NCBI GenBank assembly: GCA_020080175.1
Contig: JAGHQL010000017.1
Coordinates: forward strand, 62,001-126,000
DNA from: Glutinoglossum americanum
Lineage: Eukaryota > Ascomycota > Geoglossomycetes > Geoglossales > Geoglossaceae
Direction of reading: 5' to 3'
DNA: 64,000 nucleotides
A program made the translations under genes and the position numbers. The notes under the pieces were generated by a model. The model worked only from the letters and a program-made list of their open reading frames with translations. It made no database searches and was not told the DNA's origin. The stretch's first letter is position 1. Every line of letters starts with the position of its first letter. Of this stretch, positions 34,897 to 45,511 are shown one piece after another.

Positions 34897-35909
34897 GCGG
34901 GAGGCGGGTTGGAGGAGGGGTGAACGAATAAAAATTACGAGGCTTTTACTTTTTCAACGTCTACAAAGTAGGAGAAGCAGAAACGTGGGGTGCGCCTGTT
35001 TTTCTTGCCGGTGCGCGAGAGAGAGAGGAGGCTATTATGCATGCGTATATAGAGAATATACCCCCCCCCAACGTGGATTTTTCGTTCTGGCATAAGTCAC
35101 AAGAGAAAGCCTACAGAGGGTAATTAATGGGTGCATGTAGGCCTATTCGGGTAGGAAGTTTATAAAAAAGAAAAAAGATACGTATAGACCAATGACCTAA
35201 TTCATCTTTTGATATTTTTTTTTCTTCTTTCTCCGGTCTTCTCTGACCTGGGCTAGCTACTACTACAGCTACTTTGGGGAAAGAAAAGAAAAAGAAAAAA
35301 GTACGGAAAGGGGTGTGGTATCGGCGTCGATCGAGAATTATCCTGTGAAGTTTTGTTTTGTTGGATCGTTGATAGAAAAAAAAAAAGGATCACGCCCTCA
35401 CCGAGGGAGCGTACATTACATACATTCTTATGTTTCTTATTTTTGAGGATTCCATTCGGGGAATTGGTTGGGGGGGGGGGTGAATAATAAACAACAGCGG
35501 TCTGTGACTCGTTTTTTGTGTTTTAAGTTTATGTGTTTATGTGTTTTCGGAAAGGGAGAGAGAAATAACAAGGCAGCCTACCCCTGCTAATACAGGAGAT
35601 AAATGCGTGGTTCCCATTAAAAGCGTTTTTTCCCCTCTTGACTTCGTTGAAATGACAATTAAACTGTGGGAAGACGGGGGCGGAAAGGAGAAATCAAAAT
35701 AGGGAAACTTTTCGCGGAAAGCAGGCGCTTGAACTTGACGATGATGCATTCGCTGGTTGATGAAAGGGGATCCCGCCATTGAGAAAACAATGCATGCATA
35801 AATACTAAAGGTTGACAGAAAACTAGCACGACCTCCGCTATTGTCAGATGATGAAATTTCCTATCTCCCCCTCCTCTAGTCTTCCAGGAAAAATAGATAT
35901 AAGCCTAGT

Positions 35910-38900
35910 TTAACGGACTCTTATCCGGCTGGGAGCAGACGGCGACGTGAGCATCAGAGCTTTATAGTACCGCAAGCTCATCTCTGTTGTATTCTTCAGG
36001 CACAGATCCTCCGTCAACGGCAACTGGAGAACTCGCGCGGCATCATGGTTCTAATGGATTATATCAGTTCATAGCTCTTTGACGAATAGCGAAGAAATGA
36101 AAAGAATAAGAGAGCGATAACTTACAGCAGTATCTTTCCTCTTCAATACATACTGCGCAACAACCGCACTCATCTCCTGCACGGCGACCTTGACAAGATT
36201 GAACCCATCTGACCGCTCTTCTCTCAGCATCTGCGGTAGCGCTCCCATCAACCTCCTCACGATCGCGTCGGTCGAGACGTCCCTCGGCAGGCCCTTCCGT
36301 GGCTCCTGATCTGGCTTAGCGGCGCCAGGCTTGGGCCCGCGCGTAAGGTGAATATCCTCATCCTCCCTTTTCCTGAGCAGATTGATGTAATCAAGGTAGA
36401 CCTGCCCGCCGAGCATCCAGTCGGCCACGTGATCCGGTTCTACAAATCCACCGAGCATACGACGTAGTAGGGCAGTATTTCCCTCTACAACCGCTGTTGG
36501 TGCTACGAACCGACAGAGGGTTGAATGTGCCTCTTCCCAGTTCATTGCCTTGAGGAGAAATTCCAGCTCAGCCACATGATTGTGTTCCACGCTTCTAGCA
36601 TATAGCGCCCTAGCTTCCCAGATCCAGACCTCGGGAATTTGGAATCTTTCAACGAGCAGGCGGTAAGCGTCTTCCTCTGGACTCCCAAACTCTGCAGCAT
36701 GTCTCGATATCAAGGCCCTACCAGCACTAGCAACAAGTTCCGGGTCGGAAAGATGTAGAAGCACAATGAGAGCATATGGCCATTCACCAGCCGTCTCAAG
36801 CTGCCATGCGTAATCCCAGGTCAACCGATCAGCCTTCTCAGGTGAGAGCGTACCGATGCCTCGGGCAGCGAACAGGGTTTGCAACTGCCAGCAAAATCTA
36901 TAATCGAGCGGCGAGAGTTCCTGATTATGAGGTAGTAGGATATCGTCGAGTGAGATCGGTTTCTTGTCATCTGACTGCAGAGTCTTAGAATCTGCGTAAA
37001 ATCTCAGTAGCTCCCATGAGAGGTCCATGCGTTCATTCTTGTGCTTATCATCCCACAGAGCCGGCACGTCCTGTTCGACAAACCATGGTAAAGGCTTTGC
37101 AATATCTCTGTAGTGCCTCTCTAGGTCTTTGTTGAATAGCTTGACGGCATCCTCCAACGGCTGCTCCTCGAGAATTGCGTACCACAAATATAGGCCAAAG
37201 GTCTGCCGCCAGTCCATTCCAAAGCGCTTTGGTATGATAAAGGTCTTAGTTCTATCCTCCACTGGACCTTTCATTCCCTCGCTCAAACATGTGTTTCCGG
37301 CAAGCAGTTCGTACAATGCTCTGATCGGATCCATCATCTCTGAAAGCGCTTTCAAACGCCTCCATGCACTCAATTGCTCTTCAATGTCCTTTCGCATGGC
37401 GATATCTCCACCAATCATCGATACAAGCGTCGCAAGCCTAAAGTTTCCTGCGTCGAGGAGCATGCCGCATGCCTCACTGATATTGTTCATCGAGAGATAT
37501 GCAATTGCGGCCTCCTCTCTCGACTCGGTGGCTTGGATTTGTCGTATGGCTGCATCAGTAACTAGTTTCTTCCAAAGCTTAGAAAGGCTGTCTTTGCGCA
37601 AACGGTCCTCAATATACGCCCGAACCTCTTCGCTCTCGCTTCCAACGGATGCAGTTAGCTGGCCTGCAGGTTGACCAAGGTCGTCCCAAAGTATGGCAGC
37701 AAGCTTCCAAATATTTTTTTCGACAGGCCCTTTGGGGGGGGTAGATAGAGTAACCGTAGAGAAAGTTTCGAAAGAGAAATCGCCACTAGTACGAGCCATT
37801 GGAATGCCATTGGGAGTGACATATATTTCGGTCAATATTTCGAACTGATGCATGAGGGTCTTTGGTAGATTCTACAAACTCTTATCAGTAAACCTTAGAC
37901 ATAGCTACGGAGCGGAGTCGTACATTGCCCGGAAAAACGAACTTGGCGAACGCGAGGTCCTTTCCTTCGTAAGCGAAGGCCCCCTTCTGGTGAACAAGAA
38001 TTCCGTTTTCATGGTGCGAGTTTTTCCTGACGATGGACATGGAGTTACCGGTTAAGGCACAGATGAGTGTACCGTCTGAACCCCAGCTTGGTTTAAAATA
38101 CTCGTGGGAAGTTCTGTCCATCGGGTGCATGGATGAATCGTTCGGATCGTAGGATTTGGGTTTCTTCGTATACGGCCACTAAAGGAACATAGGATTTAGT
38201 AAAGTTGGTCAATTCTGATTGTTACATACACGAGCAGGCGCAACGTCTGGCCTTATCCATCCGGTCGGTTATATAAAGAGATATATATCATCGAAGCACT
38301 AAGATGCAACTCAACAAAAGCATTAGGAAGGGACCATCAAACCTCAAAACCTCTGCCCTTTCCGCCTGCACGGACAGTCTTCGGACTCTTCTTGCTCTGG
38401 TCCTTCCCAAACAATGAATCCATTAAATCAATGCTCGTCGCAATTCCATGGCCCGATCCTGACAGACCCGCACTCCCTTTCGATTTAGGGGTTGTATCTC
38501 CATCACAGTCTATCTCTCTCAGCACATTTCCCTGACTCTCCCTCAGCGCCTGTCGATCTTGCTTCTTGGGGCTTACGGTTTGTTGTAGTTGCTCAGTCCA
38601 AGCATCCTGACGGGAGAATATGTATGGAGAAAGCACCGAACCTTGGTTTTGCGTCAACGTCCCGGGAGAGCCCATATTCTGATCCCAGTGTCGGACGCTA
38701 GGCTTTAGTATCGATTTTTGCCCTAAAAACACGCCTGTTTTCCCCTTATTCCCTACTAATGGCGATCCTACATCCTGAAGCTCCGTGGTGTCGTCATATC
38801 TTGGATAAAGCTTCGCCATATCTTGATCCTCAATCATGACCGACTCATCTTCTGTGGGATTTGTATCGACATCGTGAACCCCGCTGGGTTCATCCATAAT

Positions 38901-41900
38901 ATCCTCAGAAGTCGTCTCCACGGAGCGCTCATCTAAAAAAGACTGATCTTCGTCTTCATACTCCTGCTCATCAGCAATCCCCTGATCTGCAAAAAATCCC
39001 TCGTTATCGAAACCACCCGGTAAAATCTTCTTGTTTTTCTTTTTAAAATCAAAGGTGTCGTCGGGTTCGGAAGATTCAGCCTCTGAGATTTCCGTGCTAA
39101 GCATCGAGACGTCCTGAGTGATGGGGGTCTTGGACTTGGGTGTCGGTGTGTCGGGCGGGGCGCTGAGGACGCTACCGGTATAATCTTCGGTCATGTCGTC
39201 GTCGTCATCGTAATCCACAGCATAAGTGGTGAAATGTTCGACAGAGAAGATCCATGTGCCAGTATCCTTATCATAACTCTTAAACTTAGTATCCACGACT
39301 CTCATTAATCGTTCGACATGCTTATTGTATCTCGGGCCGCTTGTCTCATACACAGGAGAGATGCGATCTTTTGCACGAGGCCAAGAATTGAAAAGCGTGA
39401 TAGTGGAGGGGAGATTAAGTCCGTATCCAGGTGGAGCCTTGGTCGCGTTATCCGGATAGACAGTGCAGGAACGGAGGATAATGATAACAAGAGTTCCACA
39501 GATCTTGTCCAAGTCGATTCCAGTCAGGTCTGCCGGGGCATCGAATGTGACAAATCCACACCCCTCACGACCCACTGTGAAGTTGGTGATTTTCTTGAGT
39601 TTTTCTCGGGACATCGATTTCAATTCACCCATCGAGGGCTTCGTCCAATAATCGCCAGGCACCGGGTCTTCACGCGATACCATACCGTTTGTGACTGTTG
39701 GGCCATTAGCGCTCGGTAGCGGAGCTCCATCCTCGTGGACAATAGCAAGTTCGGTCCCCTTCACCTGCTCCATCTCTGGAAGGGAGGTGCCGTTTGTGGC
39801 CACAGCACCAGCTTTATCCTTACCGCGAGTAGAAGACCTCAAGAATCCCATTTCCTCTGCACTGGGAGTCGCCCTACGATTCTCCATCTGCTTCGTCGGG
39901 TGGGCTCCGTTAATACCCACTTGTCCAAATATGTTGCTACTCGAAGTTCCTCCTGCGGTGCCAGCTTCAAAGCTCACCCTCTTCTTGAGGATACCTCGCT
40001 GCCTATCAGATTGGCTATCCTTGTCCGTACTTGGTAGTGCGCCGACATTTTCCGAGGTCCCAAACAAGTCACCACGGAGGCTTTTGTTGATGATAAGCTT
40101 TTTGAGGCTACCAGTGCCTGAACGACTCCCGCTGGCAGAAAAAGCGCCCGGCGCAAGGATACTGTCATCGGTATCGAAAGCCTTCCTAAGATTACTGGTG
40201 GATAAGCTCTTCCCCAAATTGCGCCCGATGCTCCCACTAAGCATGCTACTGCTCAATCCAATAGGTGTGCTAACAGAACTAGAAACACTGCTTGGTGTGC
40301 CGTATCTGCTGTAGGAGAACCCATAACCTTGCCTCTGAGGGGTGACTAGACGGGAGCCCGCAGAAGGGTTAATCTTATATTGTGGGAGGATCGTACTCTT
40401 CTTTAGCTTTTGGCTGCTGGATAGCGGAGTAGCAAGGGGACCAACACTCTGTGCGTTAGGTGTACCAAAGCCCCTGAAAAGTTCATTGGGACCATAGGCG
40501 AATGGATCATTGAGTGAGGTCATCAGCGGCTGAGGTTGTTGAATTGACTGTTGGTTTGCCTGGGCTGTGCCAAAGAGATTTAATCCTTGTGACTGATTTT
40601 GATTGGTCGGTGCACCAAAGAGCGAGCCGCCAGCGTTAGGTATACTTATATTTCCACCAAAGGGTGAAGTCCCACTAGGCTGTTGTGCAGCGGCTCCTCC
40701 AAACCCACTGAAAAGGCTGGGCTTTTGTTGATTCGGTTGAGAGGTGCCGAACAGACTACCACCCTGGTTTTGCTGGGTCTGACCACCTCCAAAGATTGAG
40801 CTGCCTGTAGATGGTTGTGCTGGAGCTCCGAAGAGTCCGGGTTTTGGCTGACCCGGTTGGTTGCTCCCAAAGAGGCTAGGAGTCTGTGTGGTGGAGGCGC
40901 CACCAAAAACTCCAGTTCCAGTCTGTGGCTGAGCAGTAGCGCCCCCGAACAAGCCTGTACCTGTGCTGGTGGGGGCGGCTCCGAAGAGTGGCTTGCTGGC
41001 CGGGGTGGTGCTACCGAAGCCTCCAAAGGCGTTCGTGGTTTGGCCTTGTGTTGCCTGGTTCGCGCCAAATCCGCCGAATGGATTCGTGTTTGCTTGTTGT
41101 TGGGTTCCACCAAAAGGTGAGGCATTCTGGGCGCCGAACAAACCACCAGTGGTCGACTGAGCACCGCCAAAGGCGCCCGTTCCGCCCCCCGTACCGAATC
41201 CTGTTCCCCCACTTGGAGTCGTGTTGCTGAAGGAGAAGGGTTTAGACTGATTCTGATTGCCAGAGCCAAATATCCCGCCTCCAGACGGAGTTGCACCGAA
41301 GCCACCAGTAGTTCCGGTATTGCCAAAACCTGTTCCCGTATTGCTCGTGCCGAAAAGTCCCTGGCTTGACTGAGATGTCGACGTTGTAGTACCAAAGAGG
41401 TTCCCCCCTGCTGGCTTTTGCCCGAAAAGCCCATTGCCGGTCTGATTTGTAGCACCAAATCCACCAGTTGTGCTAGTCCCACCGAAAGGTGTCCCCGCGC
41501 TGGTACCAGCGCCGCCGAAGAGACCAGTGGCTGTTCCGGTACTACCAAAGCCGCCAAAACCAGTATTAGCACCAAAAGCACCTGCCTGACCGCTCGCGTT
41601 CCCATATCTCCTGCCATGCAGGTAGTCCGCCAATCTTAGTTCCTAAAAATAGCGTCAGACATGAGGCTAAAAACAAAACAATAAGTTGGGACAAATTACC
41701 TCGAAAGACCATCTCTGATATGGTTGCTGAAAACTAATGCTCTGATAGTGGTTTGTAACAGTTTGGCCTGGCTCTTTTTCGGTATAGGCCTGAAATGGTG
41801 TGCTAGCAGTTCCTTGACATTGCTCAGCCACTCCACCTAGTGCCGTGCTAGCAGGAAAACCGGAGGCCGTGCCAGTGTTCGTTCCGAATGTGTTGCTTGT

Positions 41901-42830
41901 GCCACCTCCAAAGATACCGGTGCCGGTTGTGCCTGTAGTAGGGGCACCAAAGGCGGGCTTGTTACTACCAAATATATTTCCACCGGTAGTCCCGCCTCCG
42001 AATGCAGTAGTACTTGTGTTCGTACCACCAAAGCCCCCAAAGCCGCCTGAAGCTGGAGCTGTGGATGTGCTGGTACCGAAGATAGAAGAGCCGGTAGTGC
42101 TTGCTGCGGTCCCGAAGCCAGTCGGCTTAGCCCCAAACAGACTGGTTGATGGAGCGGTATTAGTGTTCGTACCGAATCCTCCTGTAAGAGATGGAGATGT
42201 TAGTGATTCCGACTCCGCATCATAGTCTTCACCTTTTATATCGCGCGCATCTGAAGAGGTGATATTGAAGGTTCGAGTCGCGGGGGTGGCAGCATTTCGA
42301 TCGAATTCGCCCAAAGATGAGGACAACGATGAGAATGAAAACAGTGGAAAGCAGATAGTTCAGCGATTATGAGAGTAGACCAGACCCAGGCCAGTAATCT
42401 GTGTGATACATGTATACTTATGTATGCAGAAAAAGATCGAAGCACAAATGGATTCTCCCCTGTGGACGTTCCCAGAATCGTAGAGATCTCGACGTACCTC
42501 CTCCAGACCCGAATCCACTAGAGGTGTTGCCAAAGAGGCCACCACCAGAAGTGTTTCCGCCACCGAACCCAGTGCTTCCGGAAGTGCCAAAGCCTAAAGA
42601 GCAGGGAGGAGACGTTCGAGTTAACTAAGGGTCCAGTCGACCGCTCCGCATTTCTCCAGATTCTGTGCTACCACTCGTCTCACGTCTTCCCGCATTCCAG
42701 AACACAAACGCTGCAATTACAGAAACGAAAATAAGGACCTACCTGTACCAGTATTGCTCGAACCACCGAAACCGCCGAAGCCAGTGCCCTGTCCAGTATT
42801 GTTGCTGGAGCCAAAGCCAGCACCAAACAT
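35910..42830 (-). CDS. Nup98-Nup96 precursor nucleoporin with autoproteolytic domain
   Basis: The precursor cuts itself into the FG nucleoporin Nup98 and the Y-complex scaffold Nup96. Seven exons are in phase: 42830-42743, 42593-42498, 42181-41700, 41642-38343, 38178-37924, 37871-36126 and 36050-35910, for 2035 residues. The N-terminus (MFGAGFGSSNN) begins a long GLFG/FG-repeat region. A Gle2-binding (GLEBS) motif spans the exon 3/4 join (RWSFEELRLADY, about residues 205-232). The autopeptidase domain ends at about 1030 (GREGCGFVTFDAP...WIFSVEHFTTY), with His1025-Phe1026 before the predicted cut and Thr1027 after it. An acidic run (VDYDDDDDMTED) follows. The next join gives GFE|WPYTKKPKSYD, typical of the Nup96 start region. 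Nup96 is helical (WKLAAILWDDLGQPAGQL) and its last exon ends APSRIRVR. Intron 2 (42182-42497) is long and its last 190 nt stay open in frame with exon 3, so partial retention is conceivable. The exon 4 donor (GTTTGA) is weak. Confidence 0.93.
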
Positions 42831-43605
42831 CGTGATTAACTAACGTCTCTCCCTCTGTTGCAGAAAGCAGAAGTTAAGATTAATGAAAGTGTTGATGAAG
42901 GAATGAAGAATAGAGATGTCGCCCGAAGGACGAATCTGGATGAAATCGCGCCGCAGAACGCGCAGCGGATGAGAAGCGAAGGATTGTGCTCAGGACAAGG
43001 TGATATATCAATGAATCTCTTAACGGACCAAAGCTCCTGTCCTCAATTCGCGAGGCCCACGAGCAGAACTTGACGACAGAGCAACTGGGAGATGTCGCTG
43101 TCAAGGGAGAAGGGAGTGATGAGTGGCGACGCGACTTGGCTGCCAGTTGGCTAAAGAACGATTCACCAAAAATTAGCGTTAAGACTCACAACTGCTGCCT
43201 AGCCGCGGATATATCGGCATCAGACGATCACATGACCCTCACACAACACATTGACTGGCTGCTTTCAGGCCGACAGACGTGTACATAGCTCCTTTGTTCG
43301 ATTCTCAAGCACCAATGAAATCCACAATCTGTTCATTGAGACTATATATACAGCAATGCAATGACAGATCTTCTAACAAACGATGCGCAGAGTCATACAG
43401 CTGTTCATCGCGAATTGACTCGGGCGAAGCAGCTGGCGGTTAACAACCGAGCGTAAGAGCCTCAAGCAGGAGGAAAAAGAGCGCGACCGTTCCTCAACGC
43501 GTACCGCATATCAATCTTGCATTCCCTTCGGCATTGAGCACATCACAACTCACCAACATCGCGACTGACTCATAAATACATCCCTCAAAGGGCTCCTCTG
43601 CGCAC
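42831..43605. promoter_or_regulatory. shared 775-bp promoter region of nup98-96 and cdc31
   Basis: The nup98-96 start (42830, minus) and the cdc31 start (43606, plus) face apart across 775 bp with no other gene between. Short plus-strand frames here show no domain. An AT-rich TATATATA-like stretch is at about 43343. Whether the promoters overlap is not known, but the spacing is compact for this window. Confidence 0.5.
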
Positions 43606-44493
43606 ATGGCCTCCTCCGCCCACCCAACAGCCTTCCCCTTGCGATCCTACAACCCAGCATTGGGGAAACAACCTGAGCGATCAGGAGGCCTAGGCGGTCT
43701 AGGCGGCCTAGGAGGCACAACCAGCGGCCTAGGGACGGCAGGAGGCACTGCTTTCGGTGCATCAACATCCCAACAAGCCGCACGAGAAGCAGCGCGCATG
43801 GAGCGCGAACGCGAACGGGAGCGAGAACGCGCAGAAAGAGAGAGACTAGAGAGGGAAGGACAAAGCGGACTTGGTGAGCTAACGGAGGAACAAAGAGAGG
43901 AGATAAATGAAGCTGTGCGTTCCCCTCTAACCTTCAATCTCAATCATGAAACAAAAGAAAATCAAATAAAACTCGAAATCTAAAGCAAAACGAATAAAAA
44001 AATAAAAATAAAAACCACTAACCAGCCCCTCCTCCCACAGTTCGGCCTCTTCGACCTCGACAAGGACAAACGCATCGACTACCACGAATTAAAAGTCTCC
44101 ATGAAAGCCCTCGGCTTCGACCTCCCCAAAACCGAAATCCTCTCCATCCTAACCTCCCACGGTGTACCCCCGCTCCAAACGAGCCTCCCTCCAACCCACC
44201 CATCCAACCAGCCCATCCCGCCCTCCCGCCTCCAGATAACCCTCGAGACCTTCCAGGCCCTCATGGCCCAGCGCATCTTGGCCCGCGACCCCAGAGACGA
44301 GATCCTCCGCGCCTTCTCGCTGTTCGACGAGGGGAATAAGGGGAGGATCATGCTGCAGGATCTGAGGAGGGTGGCGAGGGAGCTCGGGGAGGGGCTGGAG
44401 GAGGAGGAGCTGGTGGCTATGATCGAGGAGTTTGACCTTGATGGCGATGGCGGGATTAATCGCGAGGAGTTTTTGGCGATTTGTTTGCAGTAG
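43606..44493 (+). CDS. cdc31: centrin Cdc31-like EF-hand protein with an extended N-terminus
   Basis: Cdc31 centrins act at the spindle pole body and in the TREX-2 mRNA export complex at nuclear pores. Exons 43606-43914 and 44041-44493 encode 253 residues, much longer than yeast Cdc31 (161). The first 100 residues are added: a Gly-Leu repeat ([11 protein letters not shown]), a Thr/Ala-rich part, and a charged Arg-Glu helix ([18 protein letters not shown]). EF-hand 1 has a standard calcium loop at 108-119 ([12 protein letters not shown]), and EF-hand 4 at 235-246 ([12 protein letters not shown]). EF-hand 3 (199-210) lacks most ligands, and EF-hand 2 is degenerate. Calcium loops only in hands 1 and 4 is the Cdc31 pattern. 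Between hands 1 and 2 there is a Pro-rich insert of about 20 residues (144-165). The intron joins INEA to FGLFDLD. Confidence 0.85.
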
Positions 44494-45511
44494 GATAGCG
44501 AGTTTTCTTTTCTTTTTTTCTTATACTGACTTAAATCTTGTCTGGAGTATATAACCCTATAGCCCGTTTTTCTTTTCGTCATCATTCCCACCTCTCCAAA
44601 GGCGTCTCGGACCGGCGTTCCCCCTCCCTATCTATCAGCCGGGCAGCGGTAGGAATGAAAAAGCTTTTTAAAAAAAATACAATAATATCCACCTATATCA
44701 TACGGCTCTCCACCTCACCCCACCCCCAACCAGGGCATGAAAAACCAAAAGAGAGAGCTTTAACGGAATTACATAAAGAGTCTCCTACTGCCAAAATCCG
44801 AAATATCCAACCCCACTTTATACTAAGCAATGAAGAAAGTCATGCTGTAAGATACCCACGGATACTCTCTGTTCGGGAATTTTATTTTATTTCCTAACCT
44901 AGAGTGTAAGTATTAAACATTCATCCCCTATAGAGAGAGATCTCTCCTGTCACCAACCCCCCAACGATGACAGCAAAAACCCATTCATCCCTTAACAATC
45001 TTACAATTCTATTCCCCTTCAATTAGCTCCAAACCCAACTTCGAACCTAACCCACCTTTAAACGCTGATTAGAAACTCACGGTAGCCTTTAGCGCAACTA
45101 GCAGTGCAAGCAAAAACAAAATTCGTATTTATCTGGGTTGTCTCTCAAAAACCCTGAACTACTGTGTTACAGCTAATCGAGCAGTCTTCGTATATAGATA
45201 GCTAGAGAGAGGTAGACAAAAATCAGGGGCATCACAGGCCGCTTGAAGCCGGATAAATGAATGCTTAGGAATTTAGAAAAATGGTGCAGTTAGTAGTTGG
45301 AGGGCAAAGTAGAATGGGAAGGTGACGATCACAAGTGAATGAGAACCATGTTAAATGCAGAGGATAACGGTGGATGCTAAGTAAGGAAGCAGAAAACGAG
45401 TCGCCAGTGCTAAGGAACAACTGTGACAATATCAGCAAATACCATCGCAACTTGCCAAACGATCCGCGGAGTCCAAAAAACCGCCGTCTAGCCTTCCTTG
45501 TATTCAGCTAC
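44494..45511. other. intergenic, convergent 3' flanks of cdc31 and the YTH gene
   Basis: About 1.0 kb, AT-rich, between converging stops. A GAGAGAGA stretch lies near 44930 and an A-run near 44670. Small open frames show no family content. Confidence 0.6.

Larger units (their letters stand above)
34479..35909. other. intergenic, convergent 3' flanks of blm10 and nup98-96
   Basis: About 1.4 kb between converging stops. It holds two short tandem repeats (34815-34838 and 34874-34896), an ACCCCCCCCC-type C-run near 35060, several A/T-runs (35215, 35375) and a G-run near 35470. No coding frame is supported. Confidence 0.6.

Noticed and set aside
39691-41230. Long antisense and shifted frames across nup98-96
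   Set aside because: They reflect the repetitive Gly/Phe/Thr/Ser codons of the FG repeats, which keep other frames open.
41845-42225. 126-codon Pro/Val-rich plus-strand frame
   Set aside because: It is the reverse complement of GGTACC-like FG-repeat codons in nup98-96 exon 3.
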